From Gemmatimonadaceae bacterium (lineage in GTDB: Bacteria > Gemmatimonadota > Gemmatimonadetes > Gemmatimonadales > Gemmatimonadaceae), in the NCBI GenBank assembly GCA_014379705.1, contig JACMLI010000753.1, positions 1-5,457 of the forward strand: 5,457 nucleotides of DNA, given 5' to 3'. The number at the start of each line of letters is the position of its first letter. Position 1 is the stretch's first letter. Of the stretch, positions 1-5,457 are shown piece after piece. The position numbers and the translations under genes are program-made. The notes below the pieces were generated by a model. It was not told where the DNA came from, did no database searches, and saw nothing but the letters and a program-made list of their open reading frames with translations.

Positions 1-1
1 C

Positions 2-91
2 CGATCTGAGGGACTGCTGCGCGCCCGCGGGGAATGGGATGGCCTCGTGGCGTGGTACGTGGCGAGCCGCGACCGCGAGGAGCCGGCATGA
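2..91 (+). CDS. kdsC: C-terminal end of upstream gene, probably Kdo-8-phosphate phosphatase (partial)
   Basis: The frame starting at base 2 is open from the window edge to a TGA at 89-91 and gives 29 residues with coding-like GC-rich third positions. The tail contains LLRARGEWDGLVAWY. It resembles the end of KdsC/YrbI-type HAD phosphatases, where a helix with a pattern like 'LLL.ARG.WD..VARY' closes the protein. KdsC hydrolyses Kdo-8-phosphate to Kdo in the cytoplasm, so it would pair naturally with the KdsD gene that follows. Its stop codon overlaps the KdsD start as ATGA (88-91). The catalytic DxDGV motif would lie outside the window, so the identity rests on the tail pattern and on gene context. 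That the frame is coding is more certain than the name. KdsA or another gene remains possible. Confidence 0.6.
   Translation, partial: RSEGLLRARGEWDGLVAWYVASRDREEPA
77..82 (+). promoter_or_regulatory. Ribosome binding site for kdsD
   Basis: GAGGAG lies 5 bases before the ATG at 88. This favours the start at 88 over the in-frame ATG at 34, which has no comparable site and lies wholly inside the upstream coding tail. Confidence 0.7.
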
Positions 92-1053
92 CGCCCGACG
101 CGATCGTCGCGTTAGGCAGGCGCGTCGTCGACCTCGAGACCGAGGCCCTCGCCGAGGTCGGCCGACGCATCGGGCCCGGCTTCGTGCGCGCCGTCGAGCT
201 CATCACCGCCGCCCGCGGCCGCGTGATCGTGAGCGGGGTCGGCAAGTCGGGCCTCATCGCCCGCAAGATCGCGGCGACGCTCACGTCCACCGGCACGCCG
301 ACGAGCTTCCTGCACCCCACCGAATCGGTGCATGGCGACCTCGGGATCGTCGGCAGCGACGACGTGGCGATCCTGCTCTCCAAGAGCGGGGACAGCGAGG
401 AGATCCTGACGCTCCTCGCCCACCTCAAGCGCTTCGGCACGCGCACGATCGCCATCACCGGCAACCCCGCCTCGACGCTCGGCCGCGAGTGCGACGCCGT
501 CCTCGACGCCTGGGTGCGCGAGGAGGCCTGTCCCCACGACCTCGCCCCGACGACAAGCACCACGGCCGCCCTCGCGTTAGGCGACGCCCTCGCCGTGGTC
601 ATCCTCGAGCAGAAGGGTTTTCGCCGTGAGGACTTCGCGCGCATCCACCCCGGCGGGGCCCTCGGCCGCAAGCTCCTCATGCGCGTGCAGGAGGTCATGG
701 AGGACCACGACTTGCCCCTCGCCCGCGTGGAGACCCCCATCCGGGAGGCGATCATGCGCCTCGCCAAGCGTCGCGGGATCGTGGTCGTGACGGATGACCA
801 GGCCCGGGTCGTGGGCGTCATCACGGCCGGGGACCTGACGCGCCACATGGAGCGCGTGGTCGACCCCTTCGACGGGACCATCGGCGCGGTGATGACCCCA
901 AAGCCGCAAGTGGCTCAGCATCAGGAACTTGCCTCCGCCGTGGTGTACCGGATGGAGCAAATTGGCATCATGGCGATGCCGGTAATCGACGAGGCCGAAC
1001 GCGTGGTGGGCGTGGTCCACCTTCACGACCTCATGCGCGCTGGAGTGGCATGA
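88..1053 (+). CDS. kdsD: D-arabinose-5-phosphate isomerase (KdsD/KpsF/GutQ family)
   Basis: This cytoplasmic enzyme interconverts D-ribulose-5-phosphate and D-arabinose-5-phosphate, the first committed step to Kdo. The 321-residue product is close to the E. coli length of 328. A SIS sugar-isomerase domain covers about residues 28-170, with the phosphate-binding stretch GVGKSGLIARK (50-60), STGTP (67-71), SKSGDSEE (98-105), EEACPHDLAPTTSTTA (145-160) and HPGGALGRK (187-195). K53, E105, E146 and H187 line up by eye with E. coli K59, E111, E152 and H193, so the active site looks intact. Two CBS domains follow (about 200-257 and 265-321), ending in HLHDLMRAGVA. CBS pairs often bind nucleotides and may regulate the enzyme. 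The start at 88 is chosen for its ribosome binding site and the ATGA overlap with the upstream stop. It overlaps lptC by 4 bases. A paralogue such as KpsF or GutQ cannot be excluded by sequence alone, but the LPS-export neighbours favour KdsD. Confidence 0.95.
   Translation: MTPDAIVALGRRVVDLETEALAEVGRRIGPGFVRAVELITAARGRVIVSGVGKSGLIARKIAATLTSTGTPTSFLHPTESVHGDLGIVGSDDVAILLSKSGDSEEILTLLAHLKRFGTRTIAITGNPASTLGRECDAVLDAWVREEACPHDLAPTTSTTAALALGDALAVVILEQKGFRREDFARIHPGGALGRKLLMRVQEVMEDHDLPLARVETPIREAIMRLAKRRGIVVVTDDQARVVGVITAGDLTRHMERVVDPFDGTIGAVMTPKPQVAQHQELASAVVYRMEQIGIMAMPVIDEAERVVGVVHLHDLMRAGVA
1042..1045 (+). promoter_or_regulatory. Ribosome binding site for lptC
   Basis: GGAG lies inside the end of kdsD, 4 bases before the lptC ATG at 1050. 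The spacing is a little short but usable, and the ATGA overlap allows reinitiation as well. Confidence 0.45.
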
Positions 1054-1601
1054 CCCCCCGGAATACCATCCTTGCGCTCGCCTTGCTGGGCAGCGTTGCC
1101 TGTCGTGAGACGAGTGTATCGCAGGCGTTGCCCAAGCCCACCGCGGCCGACTCTGCCGACCAGGTGATGTTCGGCGTGCACTTCTTCGTCACCGACGCCG
1201 GCCTCCGCCGCGCCGAGGTGAAGGCCGACACGGCGCTGACGTATGACCAGAACACGCGCACTGAGCTGAACAAGGTGAACGCCATCTTCTTCAACTCGGA
1301 GGGCGCGCAGAATGCGACGCTCACGTCGAAGAGCGGCACCTACAACACGCGCATCGGCAGCATGGAGGCGCGGGGCGACGTCGTCGTGAAGTCCACCGAC
1401 GGCCGTACCCTCGCCTCGCCGCACCTCCGCTTCGACCCGACGCGCAACGAAATCTCCTCCGACAGCGCGTTCGTGCTGACGGAGAAGGGCGGGCGGGTCA
1501 CCCGCGGCGTCGGCTTCGTGAGTGACCCCGACCTCAACTCGGTCAAGATCCTCGCCGGCGCGCAGCGCATGGGCAACCAGGTCACGCTGCCACGCCGATG
1601 A
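1050..1601 (+). CDS. lptC: LPS export periplasmic protein LptC
   Basis: LptC joins the inner-membrane LptB2FG transporter and passes LPS to LptA. The 183-residue product is near the usual LptC length (191 in E. coli). The N-terminus has a hydrophobic run, TILALALLGSVA (6-17), then C18, which may be a lipobox (SVAC) rather than the transmembrane anchor of E. coli LptC. The serine at -3 makes the lipobox weak. Residues about 40-170 show the LptC beta-jellyroll pattern: FGVHFFVTDAGLRRAEVKAD (41-60), SKSGTYN (93-99), MEARGDVVVKSTDGRTL (105-121), SPHLRFDPTRNEISSDSAF (123-141) and GVGFVSDPDL (153-162). It overlaps kdsD upstream and lptA downstream by ATGA. Position between kdsD and the OstA-like gene is the standard lptC slot and supports the call. 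Confidence 0.88.
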   Translation: MTPRNTILALALLGSVACRETSVSQALPKPTAADSADQVMFGVHFFVTDAGLRRAEVKADTALTYDQNTRTELNKVNAIFFNSEGAQNATLTSKSGTYNTRIGSMEARGDVVVKSTDGRTLASPHLRFDPTRNEISSDSAFVLTEKGGRVTRGVGFVSDPDLNSVKILAGAQRMGNQVTLPRR

Positions 1602-3142
1602 CGCGCTGGCGGGTCGTCCTGGCCGCGGCAGGGCTGCTGTCCGTCGTTGGAGGGTGCGGGCGGGGGCGCCGCGCCGCCATCCCGACGCCGGTCGTGCCAA
1701 CCATTCCCGTGCCGCCACAGGACACGTCCACCGCCCGGAGCGATTCCATCACGATTCCGGTGCTCTCGCCCAACCTCGCCGACTCGCTGAACCGTGGGGG
1801 CAAGCGCGCCCCGGACCGCCCCGCGCAGCGATGCACCCTCGACTTCGAGAACACCCCGCAGACGCGCGCCCAGTCGGTGAAGGATCCCATTTCGCAGAAG
1901 TACACGACGTACATCGGCGGTGGCGTGGTGGGCGTCTGCGTCGGCCAGAACGTGCGCATCATCTCCGACTCCGCCGAGAGCTACGAACAGAACCGGCTGC
2001 ACTACCTGATCGGTCGGGTGAAGTATCGAGAGGACCGCGTGTCCCTCGACGCCGACCGCGTGACCTACTTCCAGGGTGACGAGCGCCTGCTCGCCGAAGG
2101 CAACGTGGTCGTGACGATGAAGGACTCGTCGTCGATGACCGGGCAGCGCGCCGAATATTGGCGCGCGGTGCGTGGTGTCCGGCCCGCGAGTCGCATCCAC
2201 GCCACCGCGCGTCCCACGCTACGCATGTACGAGACCGACTCGCTGGGCATCCGCCAGCGCGATCCCGTGCAGCTCATCGCCGACAACATCGTCGGCGAGG
2301 GGGAGACGCTCTTCGTCGCCTACGGCCGGGTCGAACTCGACCGCACCGACCTCAAGGCGCGCAGCGACTCCGCCATCCTCGACAACGTCAGGCAGTTCTC
2401 GCGGCTCATCAAGCAGCCCGTGGTCGAGAGCAAGGGCAGCCAGCCCTTCACGCTCTCGGGAAAGCTCATCGACATCTTCGGGCGCACACGCAAGGTGGAC
2501 CGCGTGCTCGCCATCGATTCCGCGAAGGCGGTGAACAAGGACCTCACCCTGACCGCGCAGACCCTCGACCTGCGCGTCGAGGAGAACAAACTGCAGCGCG
2601 CTTTTGCCCACGGGCCCGGGCGCGCCGAGGCGCTCACGCTCGAACGACGCATTACCGCCGAATCCCTCGACGTCCGCATGCCGAACCAGCGCATTCGCGA
2701 GCTCCACGCCGAGCGGCAGGCCTACGCGGAGAACGATCCCGACACCACGAAGATCACGTCCGGGGAACGTGACTGGATGCGTGGCGAATCGATCCACGCC
2801 CGCTTCGATTCCGTGGCGAAGGATACGACGCAGCCGCGCATCGTCGACCTCATTGCCGACAGGAATGCGAGTTCGTTCTACCAGATCCCCTCGAACTCCG
2901 GCGACAAGACGCGTCCCGGCGTCAACTACGTCCGCGGGAGCCGCATCACGGTGGACTTCAAGGAGCAGGCCGTGAACACGGTGACCGTGACGGACTCGGT
3001 GTCCGGCGTCTTCCTCGAGGCGGCACCGCTCGATACGCTGCCTCCCGACCCCAAGGCGCCAAAGAAGCCCGCGCCGCGACGAGTCGTACCTGCGACACAG
3101 GCGCCGCCGCGGCGCCCCCCCACCCCCCGCACCCCCGAATGA
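1598..3142 (+). CDS. lptA: Large LptA/OstA-like LPS transport protein, predicted lipoprotein
   Basis: LptA carries LPS across the periplasm from LptC to LptD. This 514-residue protein is far longer than E. coli LptA (185) and closer to the large OstA-like proteins of other phyla. A signal peptide (R3-R5, then VVLAAAGLLSVV) ends in VGGC, a plausible lipobox with C20. A low-complexity linker rich in P, S, T and D follows (about 28-75). From about 100 to 475 there are recurring beta-strand units in the OstA style: DSAESYEQNRLHYLIGRVKY (124-143), LDADRVTYFQGDERLLAEGN (150-169), ADNIVGEGETLFVAYGRVEL (228-247), ITAESLDVRM (352-361) and SRITVDFKEQAVNTVTVTD (448-466), closing with SGVFLEAA. The last 34 residues (481-514) are proline-rich (13 Pro) and basic. 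Besides C20 the only cysteines are C79 and C114. The start overlaps the lptC stop by ATGA and has no clear Shine-Dalgarno, suggesting translational coupling. It could instead represent the periplasmic N-domain of an LptD-like protein, but no outer-membrane barrel follows. Confidence 0.8.
   Translation: MTRWRVVLAAAGLLSVVGGCGRGRRAAIPTPVVPTIPVPPQDTSTARSDSITIPVLSPNLADSLNRGGKRAPDRPAQRCTLDFENTPQTRAQSVKDPISQKYTTYIGGGVVGVCVGQNVRIISDSAESYEQNRLHYLIGRVKYREDRVSLDADRVTYFQGDERLLAEGNVVVTMKDSSSMTGQRAEYWRAVRGVRPASRIHATARPTLRMYETDSLGIRQRDPVQLIADNIVGEGETLFVAYGRVELDRTDLKARSDSAILDNVRQFSRLIKQPVVESKGSQPFTLSGKLIDIFGRTRKVDRVLAIDSAKAVNKDLTLTAQTLDLRVEENKLQRAFAHGPGRAEALTLERRITAESLDVRMPNQRIRELHAERQAYAENDPDTTKITSGERDWMRGESIHARFDSVAKDTTQPRIVDLIADRNASSFYQIPSNSGDKTRPGVNYVRGSRITVDFKEQAVNTVTVTDSVSGVFLEAAPLDTLPPDPKAPKKPAPRRVVPATQAPPRRPPTPRTPE
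3115..3136 (+). other. Broken poly-C tract at the lptA/lptB junction
   Basis: Runs of seven, six and five C (3115-3121, 3123-3128, 3132-3136) encode the last residues of the LptA proline tail and sit just before the lptB start. No Shine-Dalgarno-like purine stretch is present here. The C7 run is phased C-CCC-CCC in the lptA frame, and the -1 frame is open from it into lptB. Whether this has any role is unknown. Confidence 0.6.
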
Positions 3143-4365
3143 ACGACCCCCACATTCCGGAGGAGATCCGAAGCCGCATCGAGCAGCTCGTCGGAGGGGA
3201 CCGATCGCTGGCCTTCGGGCTCCACGCCATGATCATGGCTGCCGACCCCGACGGTTTCGCGTCGCTTCATGACGTCGCCCTGCGATTTCGGGAGGACTAT
3301 CTCGCCTCTGTCCGGGCGCGCGGCGGCGACGCCGACCAGGAATCCGCGAGGCTGAGCCTGGACGAAGTCAGTGCTTTCCTCTCCAAGTCTGTCCTGCCGC
3401 GCCTCGTAGGGCTCTCGCTGGCCCAGTATCCCGCCCCAGGAGCCCCCGGAAACATGGGGGAGCCCATCCGCCTCTCCCCGTCGGTCTGGGCCGGGATCGC
3501 GCCCCAGCGCGGCGACGTTGCGGAGACCCTACGGCGGACGGGAGAGCACGCTGGCATCGCGACGGCCACTCCGCGGAGCAACGTGGCCCTGCCGCCGCCC
3601 TCCGGCTCCATCATCGAGGCCCGCGGGTTGGTGAAGGTCTATCGCCGGCGACGCGTGGTAAACGACGTCGCATTCCGGCTGCAGCAGGGGGAGATCGTCG
3701 GGCTTCTCGGCCCTAACGGGGCTGGCAAGACCACCACGTTCTACATGATCGTGGGGCTGGTCCCCCCGCTCGAGGGGACCATCCAGCTGGACGGCGCCGA
3801 CATCACGCGCATGCCGATGTATCGGCGCGCCCGGCTGGGGATCGGCTATCTTTCGCAGGAGCCGTCGATCTTTCGCAAACTGACGGTCGAGGACAACCTT
3901 TTGGCGATCCTCGAAACGTTGCCTCTTACCAGGGAAGAGCGTCGAGCACGGTTGGAGGGACTGCTGGATGAACTCCGGATCAAGCACCTGCGTCACAGCA
4001 AGGCGTACGCGTTGTCGGGGGGTGAACGTCGCCGCCTGGAGATCACGCGAGCGTTGGTGTCGCAGCCGAAGTTCATGATGCTCGACGAACCGTTCGCCGG
4101 GGTGGATCCGATCGCGGTGCACGACATTCAGAGCATCGTGGCAGGCCTCCGGCACCGGGGAATCGGGGTGCTCATCAGCGACCATAACGTGGAACAGACG
4201 CTCGATATCGTGGACCGCGCCTACATCATGTTCGATGGACAGGTCAAGGTGTCCGGGACCGTACGGGAACTCGTCTTCGATGACGAGGTCTCGCGGATCT
4301 ACCTCGGCCCCACGTTGACGGCGCGCCTGCGTGACCGCTTCGCGTCGGAGGACGCCACGCGATGA
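3139..4365 (+). CDS. lptB: LPS export ABC transporter ATPase LptB with an extra N-terminal domain
   Basis: LptB hydrolyses ATP in the cytoplasm to drive LPS extraction by LptF/LptG. The product is 408 residues against 241 in E. coli. The LptB part starts near residue 157. It has Walker A GPNGAGKTT (191-199), Q-loop Q240 in YLSQEPSIFRKLTVEDN, signature LSGGERRR (292-299), Walker B KFMMLDEP (311-318), D-loop FAGVDP (319-324) and H-loop H349 in SDHNVEQTL. EPSIFRKL, LSGGERRR and FAGVDPI are typical of LptB rather than of other ABC ATPases, and all catalytic motifs are intact. Residues 1-144 form an unrecognised, probably helical domain, joined by a proline linker (LPPPSG, 151-156). Its codons have the same GC-rich third positions as the rest, so it is very likely translated. 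The ATG at 3139 overlaps the lptA stop by ATGA and lacks an upstream Shine-Dalgarno. An ATG at 3454 is a weaker alternative that would still leave about 50 extra residues. The ATPase call is firm; the exact start is less so. Confidence 0.93.
   Translation: MNDPHIPEEIRSRIEQLVGGDRSLAFGLHAMIMAADPDGFASLHDVALRFREDYLASVRARGGDADQESARLSLDEVSAFLSKSVLPRLVGLSLAQYPAPGAPGNMGEPIRLSPSVWAGIAPQRGDVAETLRRTGEHAGIATATPRSNVALPPPSGSIIEARGLVKVYRRRRVVNDVAFRLQQGEIVGLLGPNGAGKTTTFYMIVGLVPPLEGTIQLDGADITRMPMYRRARLGIGYLSQEPSIFRKLTVEDNLLAILETLPLTREERRARLEGLLDELRIKHLRHSKAYALSGGERRRLEITRALVSQPKFMMLDEPFAGVDPIAVHDIQSIVAGLRHRGIGVLISDHNVEQTLDIVDRAYIMFDGQVKVSGTVRELVFDDEVSRIYLGPTLTARLRDRFASEDATR
4347..4351 (+). promoter_or_regulatory. 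Ribosome binding site for rpoN
   Basis: GGAGG within the end of lptB lies 10 bases before the ATG at 4362. The spacing is slightly long, but it is the strongest such site near this start and supports it. Confidence 0.55.
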
Positions 4366-5457
4366 GGGCAGGGCTCAGCCAGAGTACCTCACTCCGGCAG
4401 GAGCTCAAGATCAATCCACGCCTGTACCAGGCGATGGACCTGCTCTACATGCCGCTCCTCGACCTGCAGCAGCACCTCAAGCAGGAGCTGCTCGTCAACC
4501 CGTTCCTCGACATGGTCGAGGCGGACGATGAGGAAGCGGAGGAAGGCGAGGAAGTCGACGCGACCGAGGAGACCGAGGACGGTCCGGTCGACCTCTCGGA
4601 GCCCGAGCAGATCAGTCCCGAGATGGAGTCGCAGAAGAACGAGACGGTGGACTGGGAAGAGATCCTCCTCGACGGCTTCAACAACGATGGGCCGCGCGAA
4701 GAGCACGAGGAGCGCGAGTACTACGAACCCGTCACCGTCGAGAAGCGTGACCTCAACGATCACCTCCAGGATCAGGTCTCGCTCCTCGAGCTGAATCCTC
4801 GTCAGCTCCTCCTCGCCGACGAGTTCGTGGGGAACATCAACGAGGACGGCTACCTCACCTGCGCGCTCGAGGAGATCCGCAGCAGCATCAACGACGTCGT
4901 CGCGCGGGCCGCGGAGAAGGAAGGCTTCGAGGGCGAACTCCCGTTCTACACGGCCGAAGAGACCGAGGCCATGCTGCAGATCGTCCAGCGCCTCGACCCC
5001 TCGGGGGTCGGTGCGCGTGACCTGCGCGAGTGCCTCCTGCTGCAGCTCGTTGACGCGAAGGCCGAGGACTCCCTGCAGTTCCGCCTGGTGCGCGACGCCT
5101 TTGACGAGCTGATCGCCCACCGCTGGAGCGAGATCTCCAAGCGCTACGGCATCAGCCCCGCCGACGTCCAGCGGGCGGCCGATGAGATCGCGAAGCTCGA
5201 TCCCAAGCCCGGCCTGCGCTACTCCGCCGACAGCGACGGCTACATCGTGCCCGACCTCGTCGTCGAGAAGATCGCTGGCGCGTACCACGTCTTCGTGAAC
5301 GACGCGAACCTGCCGCGCCTCAAGCTGTCGCGCGTCTACCAGGAGATCGCCCGCGACAAGAAGAAGTTCGACGGCGAGAACAAGGAGTTCATCTCGCAGA
5401 AGCTCAACTCGGCGAACTGGATGATCCAGGCGATCGAGCAGCGCCGGCAGACGATGC
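4362..5457 (+). CDS. rpoN: RNA polymerase sigma-54 factor RpoN (partial, 3' end cut by window)
   Basis: Sigma-54 directs RNA polymerase to -24/-12 promoters that need an AAA+ enhancer-binding protein to open. The visible 365 residues run off the window with no stop. Region I (about 1-51) is the activator-interacting domain, seen as LRQELKINPRLYQAMDLLYM and LKQELLVNPFLDM, though with fewer glutamines than in E. coli. Region II is acidic: 14 of residues 53-73 are D or E, and acidic stretches continue to about 130. The core-binding domain follows, with DHLQDQVSLLELNPRQLLLA (133-152), FVGNINEDGYL (155-165), LQIVQRLDPSGVGARDLREC (205-224), LDPKPGLRYS (279-288), YIVPDLVVEK (294-303) and NDANLPRLKLS (313-323). 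The last part, KLNSANWMIQAIEQRRQTM, is the linker leading to the DNA-binding region. The helix-turn-helix and the RpoN box lie beyond the window. It starts inside the lptB stop as ATGA. Linkage to lptB is conserved in Proteobacteria. Confidence 0.96.
   Translation, partial: MRAGLSQSTSLRQELKINPRLYQAMDLLYMPLLDLQQHLKQELLVNPFLDMVEADDEEAEEGEEVDATEETEDGPVDLSEPEQISPEMESQKNETVDWEEILLDGFNNDGPREEHEEREYYEPVTVEKRDLNDHLQDQVSLLELNPRQLLLADEFVGNINEDGYLTCALEEIRSSINDVVARAAEKEGFEGELPFYTAEETEAMLQIVQRLDPSGVGARDLRECLLLQLVDAKAEDSLQFRLVRDAFDELIAHRWSEISKRYGISPADVQRAADEIAKLDPKPGLRYSADSDGYIVPDLVVEKIAGAYHVFVNDANLPRLKLSRVYQEIARDKKKFDGENKEFISQKLNSANWMIQAIEQRRQTM

Noticed and set aside
34..87. An upstream ATG that would add 18 residues to KdsD
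   Set aside because: The added residues are Arg/Gly/Pro-rich and unlike KdsD N-termini, the stretch is already coding in another frame for the upstream gene, and the ATG at 88 has the better ribosome binding site.
1340..2200. A 286-residue antisense open frame across lptC and lptA
   Set aside because: It spans the junction of two well-supported plus-strand genes and has a His/Arg/Gly-rich composition typical of shadow frames, with no recognisable motif.
3159..3165. GGAGGAG shortly after the lptB start
   Set aside because: No ATG, GTG or TTG lies at a suitable distance downstream, so it does not mark another start.
3438..3456. Internal start for LptB at ATG 3454 with AGGAG at 3438-3442
   Set aside because: The spacing is long (11 bases). 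It would still leave about 50 non-LptB residues and would open a gap of about 310 bases after lptA that has coding-like codon use and breaks the run of ATGA overlaps. It is kept only as an alternative.
3139..3603. The LptB extension as a separate small gene joined by a sequencing frameshift
   Set aside because: The frame is continuous from 3139 to 4365 with no stop, and there is no need for a frame correction to read the ATPase.
4389..5288. A 299-residue antisense open frame opposite rpoN
   Set aside because: It is the mirror of a strongly conserved sigma-54 gene. Long antisense frames are expected in GC-rich DNA, and its residues are a low-complexity mix of L, V, D and E with no recognisable domain.
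1..5457. Internal promoters, terminators, CRISPR, tRNA or mobile elements
   Set aside because: No repeat array, T-run hairpin, tRNA-like fold, transposase motif or convincing promoter was seen by eye, and there is no intergenic space to hold one.

Overview
The window is a stretch of one tightly packed, plus-strand operon for making and exporting lipopolysaccharide (LPS), running into the gene for sigma-54. The DNA is very GC-rich, with codons that mostly end in G or C, and the genes belong to a diderm (Gram-negative type), LPS-producing bacterium. The unusual domain layouts and large OstA-like protein would fit Gemmatimonadota or a neighbouring phylum. That placement is an impression, not a computed result.

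Layout, left to right: the last 29 codons of an upstream gene, most likely kdsC (1-91); kdsD, arabinose-5-phosphate isomerase (88-1053); lptC (1050-1601); an oversized lptA/OstA-like gene (1598-3142); lptB, the export ATPase, carrying about 155 extra N-terminal residues (3139-4365); and the first 365 codons of rpoN (4362 to the window edge). Every one of the five junctions is a 4-base ATGA overlap, so the set is probably one transcript with coupled translation. No intergenic gap, RNA gene, mobile element, CRISPR array, terminator or convincing internal promoter was seen.

How the genes work together: KdsD converts ribulose-5-phosphate to arabinose-5-phosphate, the first step to Kdo, the inner-core sugar of LPS. 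KdsC removes the phosphate from Kdo-8-phosphate. LptB is the cytoplasmic ATPase that powers LPS extraction with LptF/LptG (not in the window). LptC and LptA form the periplasmic bridge to LptD/LptE. The order matches the classic kdsD-kdsC-lptC-lptA-lptB-rpoN locus of Proteobacteria, except that the likely kdsC lies before kdsD.

The parts that depart from textbook versions are the extra N-terminal domain on LptB, the 514-residue LptA-like protein with a lipobox, a two-cysteine pair and a proline-rich basic tail, and a possible lipobox on LptC. No unknown defence or mobile system is visible. The LptB extension is the best candidate for something undescribed.
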